Source: Haemophilus influenzae (GTDB taxonomy: Bacteria > Pseudomonadota > Gammaproteobacteria > Enterobacterales > Pasteurellaceae). Taken from it: a stretch of 64,000 bases of DNA. The notes below the pieces were generated by a model, which saw only the letters and a program-made list of their open reading frames with translations, was not told the DNA's origin and searched no databases. The stretch is from the NCBI RefSeq assembly GCF_019703545.1, contig NZ_AP018771.1, positions 1,674,001-1,738,000 on the forward strand. Direction: 5' to 3'. Position numbers and translations under genes: made by a program. Positions 51,828 to 60,624 of the stretch are shown here, one piece after another (the first letter of the stretch is position 1; each line of letters starts with the position of its first letter).

Positions 51828-52559
51828 ATGGCTATTCGTGTTAAAAATCTCAATTTCTTTTACGGTTCATCACAAACGTTATTTGATATTAACCTTGAAG
51901 CAGAAGAAGGCGATACCGTTGTGTTGCTGGGCCCAAGTGGTGCAGGCAAAAGTACATTAATTCGCACATTAAATTTGTTAGAAGTGCCAAAGTCTGGTGA
52001 ATTAAGTATTGCAAATAATGAATTTAATTTATCCAATGCAATGGCAAATCCCAAAGCAATCCGACAATTACGCCAAGATGTAGGAATGGTGTTTCAACAA
52101 TATCATCTTTGGCCACACTTAACGGTAATTGAAAACCTAATTGAAGCACCAATGAAAGTGCGTGGTGTGAGTGAAAATGAAGCGAAAACCGATGCAATGG
52201 AATTGTTAAAACGTTTACGTTTAGAACAACTTGCCGATCGCTTTCCATTGCATTTATCAGGCGGTCAGCAACAACGTGTTGCAATAGCGCGCGCACTAAT
52301 GATGAAGCCACAAGTTCTATTATTTGATGAACCAACGGCTGCGCTAGATCCAGAAATTACTGCGCAAGTTGTAGATATTATTAAAGAATTACAAGAAACT
52401 GGCATTACGCAAGTGATTGTGACCCACGAAGTCAATGTGGCGCAAAAAGTGGCGACAAAAGTCGTCTATATGGAACAAGGTAAAATCATCGAAATGGGAT
52501 CGGCTGATTGCTTTGAAAATCCAAAAACGGAACAATTTAAACACTATCTTTCTCACTAG
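51828..52559 (+). CDS. artP: Arginine ABC transporter ATPase ArtP
   Basis: A 243-residue polar-amino-acid ABC ATPase. Walker A GPSGAGKS, signature LSGGQQQR, Walker [12 protein letters not shown] and H-loop VTHEVN are intact. First gene of artPIQM for arginine import. GAGAAG precedes the ATG. The ArgR operator upstream fits the assignment to arginine. Confidence 0.95.
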   Translation: MAIRVKNLNFFYGSSQTLFDINLEAEEGDTVVLLGPSGAGKSTLIRTLNLLEVPKSGELSIANNEFNLSNAMANPKAIRQLRQDVGMVFQQYHLWPHLTVIENLIEAPMKVRGVSENEAKTDAMELLKRLRLEQLADRFPLHLSGGQQQRVAIARALMMKPQVLLFDEPTAALDPEITAQVVDIIKELQETGITQVIVTHEVNVAQKVATKVVYMEQGKIIEMGSADCFENPKTEQFKHYLSH

Positions 52560-52576
52560 AAAATAAGGAACTTACG

Positions 52577-53296
52577 ATGAAAAAAACATTATTAACTGCC
52601 ATTTTATTGGGATCATCTATTGCTGTAAGCGCACAAGAACTCACTTTTGCAATGGAACCTAGCTATCCACCATTTGAAACCACAAATGCAAAAGGCGAAA
52701 TTATTGGTTTTGATGTGGATGTGGCGAATGCAATTTGTCAAGAAATCCAAGCAACCTGTAAATTCAAGAGCGAAACCTTTGATTCATTAATTCCAAGTTT
52801 AAAAGCAAAACGTTTTGATGCAGCAATTTCCGCAATCGATATTACCGATGCTCGTGCAAAACAAGTGTTATTCTCTGATGCGTATTACGATAGCTCTGCA
52901 AGCTATGTTGCTCTTAAAGGCAAAGCAACCTTAGAAAGTGCAAAAAATATAGGTGTTCAAAATGGTACAACATTCCAACAATATACCGTAGCAGAAACCA
53001 AGCAATATAGTCCAAAATCCTATGCAAGTTTACAAAATGCCATTTTAGACTTAAAGAGCGGTCGGATTGACATTATTTTGGGCGATACCGCAGTGCTTTC
53101 CGATATGATTTCCAAAGAGCCAGAAATTCAATTTGTAGGCGAAAAAGTGACCAATAAAAAATATTTTGGTAATGGTTTAGGTATTGCAATGCACAAATCA
53201 AACAAAGATTTGGCTGCACAATTAAACAAAGGTTTAGCTGCAATTAAAGCAAATGGCGAATACCAAAAAATCTATGATAAATGGATGACAAAATAA
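52577..53296 (+). CDS. artI: Arginine-binding periplasmic protein ArtI
   Basis: A 239-residue family 3 solute-binding protein with signal peptide [19 protein letters not shown]. The family signature is visible in [14 protein letters not shown] near residue 42. It captures arginine and hands it to ArtQM. AAGGAA precedes the ATG. E. coli has a second binding protein, ArtJ, which is not in this operon. Confidence 0.94.
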   Translation: MKKTLLTAILLGSSIAVSAQELTFAMEPSYPPFETTNAKGEIIGFDVDVANAICQEIQATCKFKSETFDSLIPSLKAKRFDAAISAIDITDARAKQVLFSDAYYDSSASYVALKGKATLESAKNIGVQNGTTFQQYTVAETKQYSPKSYASLQNAILDLKSGRIDIILGDTAVLSDMISKEPEIQFVGEKVTNKKYFGNGLGIAMHKSNKDLAAQLNKGLAAIKANGEYQKIYDKWMTK

Positions 53297-53299
53297 TTT

Positions 53300-53965
53300 A
53301 TGTTTTCTGACTTTCTTTCTTTAATGTTTACCGCTGCTCTAATGACTTTAGGGCTTGCGGTCTGTTCATTGCTCTTAGGCTTATTTTTAAGCCTTATTTT
53401 TGCCGTGCTTGAAGCAAATCGCTTTGTTGGCAAGCCGATGACAGTATTTGTGGCATTATTACGTGGCTTACCCGAAATTATTGTTGTATTACTTGTCTAT
53501 TTTGGTTCTACTGAATTAGTAGAAATGCTGACAGGAGAATACATTGAATTTGGTGCATTTGGCTGTGGCATGCTTGCGCTTTCTCTTATTTTTGCAGCTT
53601 ATGCTTCACAAACATTACGCGGCGCAATTCAAGCTATTCCGAAAGGTCAATGGGAATCTGGTGCGGCGTTAGGCTTAAGCAAAAGCTATACGTTCATTCA
53701 TATTGTTATGCCACAAGTATGGCGTCACGCTTTACCGGGTTTAAGCAATCAATGGCTTGTATTACTAAAAGATACGGCATTGGTTTCATTAATTGGCGTA
53801 GACGATTTGATGCGCCAAGCGGATCTGATTAATACCAATACTCATCAACCCTTCACTTGGTACGGTATTGCTGCGTTAATTTATTTGGCAGTGACATTAA
53901 TTAGCCAAGTTGGTATTCGAAAATTAGAGCTGCGTTTTACTCGTTTTGAAAGGGGCATGAAATAA
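53300..53965 (+). CDS. artQ: Arginine ABC transporter permease ArtQ
   Basis: A 221-residue permease of the HisQM family with about five membrane segments. The coupling motif is [20 protein letters not shown] (key part ESGAALGLS). It starts three bases after artI; its stop overlaps the artM start region. Confidence 0.94.
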   Translation: MFSDFLSLMFTAALMTLGLAVCSLLLGLFLSLIFAVLEANRFVGKPMTVFVALLRGLPEIIVVLLVYFGSTELVEMLTGEYIEFGAFGCGMLALSLIFAAYASQTLRGAIQAIPKGQWESGAALGLSKSYTFIHIVMPQVWRHALPGLSNQWLVLLKDTALVSLIGVDDLMRQADLINTNTHQPFTWYGIAALIYLAVTLISQVGIRKLELRFTRFERGMK

Positions 53966-54648
53966 TGTTTCAAGAATATTTAAGCGTGATCGTACAAGGG
54001 ATTCCAACGAGTTTGTTGCTTACAGTCGTATCGTTGCTGATTGCCTTCTGTTTGGCATTATTTCTCACCTTTTTGCTTTCAATGGAAAACAAATGGGTAA
54101 AAAGAGCGGTTAATTTATACCTTACTTTATTCACTGGCACGCCACTGTTAGTACAGTTCTTTTTAATTTATGCAGGGCCAGGCCAATTTCAATGGATTAT
54201 TGACAGCCCATTATGGTATGTCTTATCCAATGCGTGGTTCTGTGCTGCATTAGCTTTAGCACTAAACAGCGCAGCTTATTCCACCCAATTATTTCACGGT
54301 GCAGTAAAAGCCATTCATAAAGGACAATGGGAAAGTTGCGCAGCGTTAGGGTTAAGCCGATTACAGACACTCAAAATCTTAATTCCCTACGCTTTAAAAC
54401 GCGCATTGCCGTCTTACAGTAACGAAATTATTTTGGTATTTAAAGGCACGGCATTAGCATCCACCATTACGATTATGGATATTATGGGTTACGCACGCCA
54501 ACTCTATGGTACAGAATATGATGCACTCACAATTTACGGCATCGCGGGTGGTATCTATTTAATTATCACAGGCATTGCGACTTTATTACTACGTAAATTA
54601 GAGAAAAAAGTGTTGGCATTTGAACGTTTTGAAGTAAGCAAAGCATAA
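53965..54648 (+). CDS. artM: Arginine ABC transporter permease ArtM
   Basis: A 227-residue permease of the HisQM family, partner of ArtQ. The coupling motif is GQWESCAALGLSRLQTLKIL (key part ESCAALGLS). The ATG overlaps the artQ stop by one base. An uptake signal lies right after the stop codon, then a terminator. Confidence 0.94.
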   Translation: MFQEYLSVIVQGIPTSLLLTVVSLLIAFCLALFLTFLLSMENKWVKRAVNLYLTLFTGTPLLVQFFLIYAGPGQFQWIIDSPLWYVLSNAWFCAALALALNSAAYSTQLFHGAVKAIHKGQWESCAALGLSRLQTLKILIPYALKRALPSYSNEIILVFKGTALASTITIMDIMGYARQLYGTEYDALTIYGIAGGIYLIITGIATLLLRKLEKKVLAFERFEVSKA

Positions 54649-54675
54649 AGTGCGGTAAAATTTTTAGTGATTTTA

Positions 54676-54703
54676 AATCCCAATCTCCGTTGGGATTTTT
54701 TAT
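54676..54703 (+). terminator. artPIQM terminator
   Basis: AATCCCAA and TTGGGATT arms with a six-base loop and TTTT tail. Confidence 0.85.
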
Positions 54704-54716
54704 TTTGTGATCTTGA

Positions 54717-55165
54717 TCACATATTTTTGAAATTAAGCCATTGGAAAATGCTTATAAAACAGAGCGTCAAAATTATGCTGATTTGGCAGAATTACGTAAT
54801 ATTCTTTACGATTTGCCGAAAAAAAAGAGGAAGTTGCTGGGTTAAAAAGCAATATGGAACAGTTGAAAACCGCAGCTAATCCAAATCAAGCTAAGATTGA
54901 CAATGCGACTAAATCTTATGAAACAGCTAAAAATAAATTAGTTTCAACTTGGAAAGGCACTGCGGGTTCGGTTTCAGTGGGGAATAAAATAAGAGGCATA
55001 ACCCGCCAAATTACTGGCGTAGCTGCAGGGACTTATCGAGGACAATCTGCCGTTGCAGCTGGAGTCCGTTATACGCCTAAACCAAATATGGTAATTAGCC
55101 TTTCTGGCTCTGCTGATACCAATAACGGTGTGGGTGCTGCAACTGGGGTAAGTTTTGGGTTTTAG
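54717..55165 (+). pseudogene. Decayed YadA-type trimeric autotransporter
   Basis: From 54717 the plus strand encodes FEIKPLENAYKTERQNYADL in one frame without a start codon. At a run of eight A (54819-54826) the frame slips, and the rest continues in another frame through EEVAGLKSNMEQLKT, a neck-like stretch (SVSVGN...RQITGVAAGTY) and the C-terminal membrane anchor GQSAVAAGVRYTPKPNMVIS, ending ATGVSFGF with terminal Phe. Signal peptide and passenger are missing. A nine-A run would rejoin the halves, but no upstream start exists, so this is a remnant of an adhesin gene. Confidence 0.8.
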
Positions 55166-55190
55166 CGTATTGAAATAATCCCAAAATAAA

Positions 55191-55221
55191 TAACGGTGAT
55201 TGTTTTAAACGATCACCGTTA
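55191..55221. terminator. Hairpin between adhesin remnant and opacity porin gene
   Basis: TAACGGTGAT and ATCACCGTTA are perfect ten-base arms around an 11-base loop, between convergent coding regions. Confidence 0.6.
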
Positions 55222-55262
55222 AATTAAAGTGTTTTATAAAAAAGATTTTTGTATTCTAAAAA

Positions 55263-55775
55263 TTAGAATCCGTAACCCACACCAACTTTCGCACCATAGT
55301 TATTAACTTTGGTACTATCAAAATTACCTAAACGATTGTACTCAATCCCACCATTAGCGTACCAGTTGCCATCTAATTTATATTTCGCACCTGCTACAAC
55401 ACCATATCCGAGCTTAATATCAGAAGAACTTTTAAACTTTTGTTCTGCGCGATTGGTGTATTTAAATTGATTAGTCGCTACACGAGCACCAACATAAGGT
55501 TGCACTTTAGAATTCGTGTCAAAATCATATAATACTGATGCACCTAAACCTTGAATTTTTGTGCCATCAACTTTTCCATTATGAGTATAATCACCCGCAA
55601 CACGTGTATTTCCTACTTTATAACCCACGGATACGCGAGGTTCAACTCTTGTATTGTTACTACCGTTTGCTTTAGTTTGAGATAAACCGATATCGCCTTC
55701 AGCATAGATATTCGCATTTGCAACAGAAGCAAAGGCAAATGCACCAACAATAACTGCTAATAAAGATTTTTTCAT
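55263..55775 (-). CDS. Opacity-type outer membrane beta-barrel protein
   Basis: A 170-residue protein with signal peptide MKKSLLAVIVGAFAFASVANA. The mature part is alternating beta-strand sequence with repeated aromatic ends, closing VGVGYGF with C-terminal Phe, as in eight-stranded barrels of the opacity/OmpX type. Such proteins contribute to adhesion in related species; here the role is unknown. AAAGGAG precedes the ATG. No repeat tract for phase variation is present. Confidence 0.85.
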   Translation of the reverse strand: MKKSLLAVIVGAFAFASVANANIYAEGDIGLSQTKANGSNNTRVEPRVSVGYKVGNTRVAGDYTHNGKVDGTKIQGLGASVLYDFDTNSKVQPYVGARVATNQFKYTNRAEQKFKSSSDIKLGYGVVAGAKYKLDGNWYANGGIEYNRLGNFDSTKVNNYGAKVGVGYGF

Positions 55776-55825
55776 TGGATAACTCCTTTATTTATTGAAT
55801 AAACTGAAAAAATATATCACAAAAA

Positions 55826-56341
55826 TTATTCTTCATCATCGACAAAAACTAATTTTCCCTTACATTTTTTACACAAATATTCGATGTTTTCTTTCATTAT
55901 TTTGTTATGCCGACGAATAGTTAGAAAATGGGTTTGGCAAGCACAACGATATTCAAAGGTTTTACCTTGCACATTTTTTATATCAAATTGATGGCAAGTG
56001 TCTTCGGGAAGCTTAAAAATTTCATTCATTACAAGCTGCCACTCTTTCCCGTGTGGTTTTACGCGACCAAACATTTGATACACAATCAAATGTGCAAGCT
56101 CATGTGGCACGACTTGTCGAATAAATTCATCCGTATTTTCTTGCAATAAAGTGCGGTTAAATTTTATTTCATTTTTTTGTAGGTAAGCCAAGCCTGCCTT
56201 TATGCCACGTAACTCATAATTTACCTCTGGCATTGTAAATTTTCGCTTAAAATAAGCCTCTGCAAGCAGCAAAGACTGATTCAATTTGCGTTGCACTTGC
56301 ATTTTTAAATGACGAAATGGAATGAGTGATATTGATGTCAT
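55826..56341 (-). CDS. sprT: SprT family zinc-metalloprotease-like protein
   Basis: A 171-residue SprT. The metal site is HELAH in [12 protein letters not shown] near residue 82, and the C-terminal zinc ribbon has CAC...C..C (YRCACQTHF and LCKKCKGKL). I start at the ATG at 56341 ([12 protein letters not shown]) instead of an upstream in-frame TTG. SprT relatives resemble the DNA-protein crosslink protease Spartan; bacterial function is unclear. A terminator hairpin lies nine bases upstream, so the gene must have a promoter inside or be weakly expressed. Confidence 0.85.
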   Translation of the reverse strand: MTSISLIPFRHLKMQVQRKLNQSLLLAEAYFKRKFTMPEVNYELRGIKAGLAYLQKNEIKFNRTLLQENTDEFIRQVVPHELAHLIVYQMFGRVKPHGKEWQLVMNEIFKLPEDTCHQFDIKNVQGKTFEYRCACQTHFLTIRRHNKIMKENIEYLCKKCKGKLVFVDDEE

Positions 56342-56345
56342 CGGT

Positions 56346-56596
56346 AAAAGCAAAAACCGCTAGATAAGCGGTTTTTATATGATAGAATAACCAGCGGTTG
56401 GTCAGGTACGTTATTGCCTGACTGGCGGGTCAGGCAGTAACTCAATCTCGATCAGCTTTGTTTAACAACTCTGAAAGGAGATAGCCTTATGATAAAAATC
56501 ATCTTAATGATTATTATCGGGTTCTTGTTGCTGTCCTTTAGCTCCCCAGCTTGGTAGCAACCTAAACCAACTAAGGCAACAAGAAACCTTGTTGCC
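56346..56596 (-). ncRNA. Predicted antisense RNA opposite tiny hydrophobic ORF 2
   Basis: On the minus strand TTGAAT (56630-56625), 17 bases, TATATT (56607-56602) is a good promoter. A strong terminator with arms AAAAACCGCT / AGCGGTTTTT and tail TTTTTGCTTTT lies at 56346-56376 on plus coordinates. The RNA, about 250 bases, would cover the ORF at 56489-56557 entirely. The tail is the same as at 18437. It may also be a leader for sprT. Confidence 0.45.
56489..56557 (+). CDS. Tiny hydrophobic peptide 2, Ibs-like type I toxin candidate
   Basis: A 22-codon ORF, MIKIILMIIIGFLLLSF then SSPAW, with a perfect AAGGAG eight bases before the ATG. An extended -10 promoter TGATAGAAT is at 56380-56388. The leader has a 12-base hairpin (56411-56422 with 56429-56440, one G-T pair), and a hairpin at 56573-56598 (AAGGCAACAAG / CTTGTTGCCTT) follows the stop. 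The LLLSFS core resembles enteric Ibs toxins (LLISFSAY). Layout equals the locus at 18577. I regard it as a candidate membrane-active toxin; no activity is shown. Confidence 0.6.
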   Translation: MIKIILMIIIGFLLLSFSSPAW

Positions 56597-56635
56597 TTTC
56601 CAATATAAACCTTTCAAACTAAAAATTCAAGCCTA

Positions 56636-57790
56636 TTATTTTAATCCTGCTGCAACACGTAATTCTGCTGCACGATCCACTTTTTCCCAAGGGAATTGCT
56701 CACGACCGAAATGGCCATAAGCCGCCGTTTCACGATAGATTGGTTGGATTAAATCTAACATTTTAATTAAGCCATAAGGACGTAAATCAAAAAACTCACG
56801 AACTAATGACACTAATAATTCATTTGCAACTTTTCCAGTTCCAAAGGTTTCGACCATGATAGATGTTGGATCAGCCACACCAATCGCATAAGAAAGTTGG
56901 ATTTCACAACGATCTGCTAAACCAGCTGCCACAATATTTTTTGCGACATAACGTGCAGCATAAGCCGCAGAACGATCTACTTTAGATGGATCTTTTCCTG
57001 AGAATGCGCCACCACCGTGACGAGCGGCACCACCGTAAGTATCCACGATGATTTTACGGCCAGTTAAACCACAATCACCCATTGGCCCACCGATAACAAA
57101 ACGACCAGTCGGGTTAATGAAGAATTTTGTTTCTTTAGAAAGCCATTCACTTGGTAATACAGGTTTGATAATTTCTTCCATCACACCTTCATGTAAATCT
57201 TTTTGGCTAACTTCTTCAGAATGTTGAGTAGAAAGCACAACCGCATCCACACCAACAATTTTATTATCTTCATATTTTAACGTAACTTGGCTTTTCGCAT
57301 CTGGGCGTAACCATGCTAATTTACCGCTTTTACGCACTTCAGCTTGTTTTTCCATTAAGCGATGAGCATAAGTAATGGCTGCAGGCATTAATACATCCGT
57401 TTCATTGGTGGCATAACCAAACATAATACCTTGGTCGCCTGCGCCTTGATCTAATGGATTTTCACGATCAACGCCTTGATTAATATCTGCAGATTGTTTA
57501 CCAATCGCATTAAGCACCGCACAAGAATGACCATCAAAACCCATTTCAGAATGTTCATAACCAATATCACAAATCACTTTACGGGTTAAATTCTCAATAT
57601 CAACCCATGCTGATGTGGTGATTTCCCCACCCACCAATGCCATACCGGTTTTTACGTAAGTTTCACAAGCTACTCGTGCTTTTGGATCTTGTTTTAGGAT
57701 TTCATCAAGTACTGCATCAGAAATTTGATCGGCAATTTTATCTGGATGCCCTTCAGAGACAGATTCAGATGTAAATAAATAGCTAGACAT
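56636..57790 (-). CDS. metK: S-adenosylmethionine synthetase
   Basis: A 384-residue SAM synthetase, joining methionine and ATP. The opening [30 protein letters not shown] and the phosphate loop [16 protein letters not shown] are intact. Transcription starts from a promoter just upstream under a triple MetJ box. Confidence 0.97.
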   Translation of the reverse strand: MSSYLFTSESVSEGHPDKIADQISDAVLDEILKQDPKARVACETYVKTGMALVGGEITTSAWVDIENLTRKVICDIGYEHSEMGFDGHSCAVLNAIGKQSADINQGVDRENPLDQGAGDQGIMFGYATNETDVLMPAAITYAHRLMEKQAEVRKSGKLAWLRPDAKSQVTLKYEDNKIVGVDAVVLSTQHSEEVSQKDLHEGVMEEIIKPVLPSEWLSKETKFFINPTGRFVIGGPMGDCGLTGRKIIVDTYGGAARHGGGAFSGKDPSKVDRSAAYAARYVAKNIVAAGLADRCEIQLSYAIGVADPTSIMVETFGTGKVANELLVSLVREFFDLRPYGLIKMLDLIQPIYRETAAYGHFGREQFPWEKVDRAAELRVAAGLK

Positions 57791-57816
57791 ATTTTCTCTC
57801 TTCTTCTTTTAAATTT

Positions 57817-57840
57817 GGATGTATTGACGTATAGACGGCT
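57817..57840 (-). promoter_or_regulatory. MetJ operator (three met boxes) of metK
   Basis: On the minus strand AGCCGTCT, ATACGTCA and ATACATCC are three adjacent eight-base met boxes (consensus AGACGTCT, with 7, 6 and 5 matches). They start immediately downstream of the -10 box, over the transcription start, so MetJ with SAM would block metK. Confidence 0.75.
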
Positions 57841-57868
57841 ATAATACGCATTTTTGCTTAATAAGCAA
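57841..57868 (-). promoter_or_regulatory. metK promoter
   Basis: On the minus strand TTGCTT (57868-57863), 16 bases, TATTAT (57846-57841). Confidence 0.6.
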
Positions 57869-57874
57869 GCGGTA

Positions 57875-58456
57875 TTATGGGTTAGTTGTGGGAGGAATCG
57901 CCAACCAATTACGCAAAATTTTCTCGCCAAAGTCTGACATATAAGATTCTGGATGAAACTGGACACTATAAATTGGCAAAGATTTATGTTGCATCGCCAT
58001 CACTACATCTTCATCACAAAGTGCGGTGATTTCTAGGCAATCAGGAAAATCTTCTTCCTGTACGCCCCAAGAATGATATAGCCCGATATTAAATTCAGTT
58101 GGAAGATCAAAAAACAATGGAGAATTTGACCGCACTTTTAATGTTCGTTTCTGCCCGTGACGAACATTCTCTAAGTTATACAATGTACCACCAAAAAATT
58201 CACATAAGGTTTGATGCCCTAAACACACACCTAAAATAGATTTTTGCTGATAATATTTTTCCAACATGGAAAAAAGTTGTGGATAAGCGCATGGTATATC
58301 AGGCCCTGGCGAAATCAATATATGGCTATAATTTTCCGCTGTATTTTCTTTCAAATCTTCTACGTTTAAAACATCATAAGGCACATTTAATTTTCGAATT
58401 AAATCCACCAAGTTAAAAGTAAAAGAATCGTGATTATTAATGATGAGTAATTTCAT
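57875..58456 (-). CDS. pabA: Para-aminobenzoate synthase glutamine amidotransferase component
   Basis: A 193-residue class I glutamine amidotransferase. The nucleophile Cys is in GVCLGHQTL near residue 79, and the catalytic His-Glu in VQFHPES. It is TrpG/PabA-like; the divergent pabB gene 41 bases away argues for PabA, which supplies ammonia for aminodeoxychorismate. A double role with anthranilate synthase cannot be excluded. Confidence 0.88.
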   Translation of the reverse strand: MKLLIINNHDSFTFNLVDLIRKLNVPYDVLNVEDLKENTAENYSHILISPGPDIPCAYPQLFSMLEKYYQQKSILGVCLGHQTLCEFFGGTLYNLENVRHGQKRTLKVRSNSPLFFDLPTEFNIGLYHSWGVQEEDFPDCLEITALCDEDVVMAMQHKSLPIYSVQFHPESYMSDFGEKILRNWLAIPPTTNP

Positions 58457-58497
58457 AACAGTTCGGTATTCGTTATAATCAGGTCATTTTACGCAAA

Positions 58498-59484
58498 ATG
58501 GCACAAAGCACAATGCAACATTTTATTGAACAGGCTAATCATTATGGCAAACAACGCACGCCATTTTTCTTTCTTATTGATTTTGAAAAAGAAAAACCCT
58601 TGATTTGTCCTCTCGAAAATTCTGCACAACAAGGCATTTATTTTGATATTTTAGGCAAAAAAAATTGCACGATTTCTCCACGGCCTCTCCCTCTTAATTT
58701 TACCAAACATCCAATGCCTTTCTCGCATTATCAACAAGGTTTTAAACTTGTTCAAAGTGAATTACAAAAAGGTAATTCTTATTTATTAAATCTCACCTAC
58801 CCCACTGAAATTTCAGGTAATCTGTCACTTGAACAAATTTTTCATCAAACCAACGCACCTTATAAATTGTGGTTACAAGATCAATTCGTTTGCTTTTCAC
58901 CTGAATGTTTTGTCAATATTCATGACAACAATATTTTTACCTATCCCATGAAAGGGACAATTAATGCCTCTCTGCCCGATGCAGAAAATCAGTTACTCAC
59001 AAATGAAAAAGAACAACGCGAGCATTACACGATTGTTGATTTAATGCGTAATGATTTATCTATGGTGGCAGAACACATTCAAGTGAAAAAATTTCGTTAT
59101 ATCGATCGTATCAAAACCCAGAAAGGCGAAATACTGCAAACCAGTTCTGAAATTTACGGAAAATTGAATGAAAACTGGCAAAATCAAATTGGTGATATTT
59201 TAGAGAAACTGTTGCCTGCTGGGTCTATTAGTGGTGCACCAAAAGAAAAAACCACGCAGATTATTCAACAAGCAGAAAAACAAAAGCGCGGTTATTACAC
59301 AGGAATTTTTGGCATATTTGATGGCAAAACACTACAAAGTGCGGTGGCAATTCGATTTATTTCTCAAGTAGATGAAAAATTTTATTTTCATAGTGGAGGG
59401 GGAATTACCATTCATAGCAATGTGCAAGATGAATATGAAGAATTGTTAGAAAAAGTCTATTTACCGATTGAAGGTGCGGATTAA
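58498..59484 (+). CDS. pabB: Aminodeoxychorismate synthase component I
   Basis: A 328-residue chorismate-binding enzyme, shorter than E. coli PabB (453) because it has little of the N-terminal domain. The catalytic block is visible: TYPMKGTINASLP, IVDLMRNDLSMVAEHI, and PAGSISGAPKEKTTQII, with FHSGGGITIHSN near the end. It makes 4-amino-4-deoxychorismate for folate with PabA. The stop overlaps the start of the lyase gene (TAATG). The upstream gap to pabA is only 41 bases. Confidence 0.93.
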   Translation: MAQSTMQHFIEQANHYGKQRTPFFFLIDFEKEKPLICPLENSAQQGIYFDILGKKNCTISPRPLPLNFTKHPMPFSHYQQGFKLVQSELQKGNSYLLNLTYPTEISGNLSLEQIFHQTNAPYKLWLQDQFVCFSPECFVNIHDNNIFTYPMKGTINASLPDAENQLLTNEKEQREHYTIVDLMRNDLSMVAEHIQVKKFRYIDRIKTQKGEILQTSSEIYGKLNENWQNQIGDILEKLLPAGSISGAPKEKTTQIIQQAEKQKRGYYTGIFGIFDGKTLQSAVAIRFISQVDEKFYFHSGGGITIHSNVQDEYEELLEKVYLPIEGAD

Positions 59485-60050
59485 TGTATCCTCTATTTGA
59501 AACCCTTTGTATTGAAAACGGGAAAATTCAAAATATCGATTTACACCAAGTGCGATATGAACGTAGTTTGCGTGAATATTATGGTAAAAGTGCGGTGAAA
59601 ATTTTTAATCTTTTTTCACTCATTCAACTTCCAACGCCTTTACAAAATCAATTAATTCGCTGCCGCATTGATTACAATGCCGAAACCACACAAATTCAAT
59701 ATTTTGAATACCAACGAAAAATCTACCGCACTTTTCAACCTGTAATTTGTGATGACATTGAATATAGTTTGAAATATTCAGATCGCAGTTTAATTAATAC
59801 ATTATTTGCTCAACGTGGTGCTTGTGATGAAATTATGATTATCAAAAATGGAAAAGTGACAGATTGTTCCATCGGTAATTTAATTTTTCGCCAAGGAAAA
59901 AAATGGTACACGCCAGACACGCCATTGCTTTTAGGCACACAACGAGAAAAATTATTACAAGAAGGGAAAATTCAAGAACGCACAATATTCCAAGAAGATA
60001 TTGTCAATTTTGATGAAATTAAAATCATTAACGCAATGAATAGCTTATAA
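59484..60050 (+). CDS. pabC: Aminodeoxychorismate lyase-like protein
   Basis: A 188-residue class IV aminotransferase-fold protein, shorter than E. coli PabC (269). DCSIGNLIFRQGKKWYTPDT near residue 129 is the family core and contains part of the PLP site; TPLLLGTQREKLL follows. YSLKYSDRSL carries the likely PLP lysine. It is coupled to pabB and should release pABA. The short length leaves some doubt about full activity. Confidence 0.85.
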   Translation: MYPLFETLCIENGKIQNIDLHQVRYERSLREYYGKSAVKIFNLFSLIQLPTPLQNQLIRCRIDYNAETTQIQYFEYQRKIYRTFQPVICDDIEYSLKYSDRSLINTLFAQRGACDEIMIIKNGKVTDCSIGNLIFRQGKKWYTPDTPLLLGTQREKLLQEGKIQERTIFQEDIVNFDEIKIINAMNSL

Positions 60051-60055
60051 AAAAT

Positions 60056-60078
60056 AAGCCGACTGATTCAGTCGGCTC
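60056..60078. terminator. Terminator between pabC and the coiled-coil gene
   Basis: AGCCGACTGA and TCAGTCGGCT form a perfect stem. The T run (TTATTTTTT) is on the minus strand, so it mainly ends the gene at 60090. Confidence 0.8.
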
Positions 60079-60089
60079 TAGTTATCCTA

Positions 60090-60434
60090 TTATTTTTCAG
60101 CATTTTTCAATAATTCTGCGTGTGCTTTTTTCTGTTCTTTCATTTTCGTACTCGCTTCACGGCGTTGCTTAGAAAGTTCAGCATTGCGAATTGTGTAATC
60201 ATCCACACGGCTTTCATAATCATCACGCATACTTTCAATAATTCCGCGTACTTCTGCAATAGTCATATCATCACGAATATATTGATTTAAATTATCCAAT
60301 AACAATATGCGTTTTTGGTTATCGCGAATCTTACGATTATTGTCTTCCATATCTCGTTTAATTCTATTTTTTAAACGATACATACGCACGTATTCCAACA
60401 CATCTTGAAAAGATTGTTTATTCACAATTTCCAT
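60090..60434 (-). CDS. Conserved coiled-coil protein of unknown function
   Basis: A 114-residue, strongly charged protein, almost wholly alpha-helical in appearance. It starts at the ATG at 60434 ([20 protein letters not shown]), with GGGAG upstream, not at a longer in-frame start. Heptad-like Lys/Arg/Glu runs ([34 protein letters not shown]) suggest one or two long coiled coils. No signal peptide or membrane segment. I do not recognise the family. It lies between pabC and serC on the opposite strand. Confidence 0.75.
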
Positions 60435-60624
60435 AACAACTCCCTTTAAAATAAATAAAATGACTGTGCCGTAATTTAGCTTTTTTTTAATCAATCGTCA
60501 AAATTTACCCTCTATTTTATGAATGATAGAAAGAATTTTTTTGATTTCAGTAAAAAGCATTGATTATCGATTTTTGTAGTGATAAAAAAGACACCATTAT
60601 TTTCATAAAAAGCAAGGAAATACA

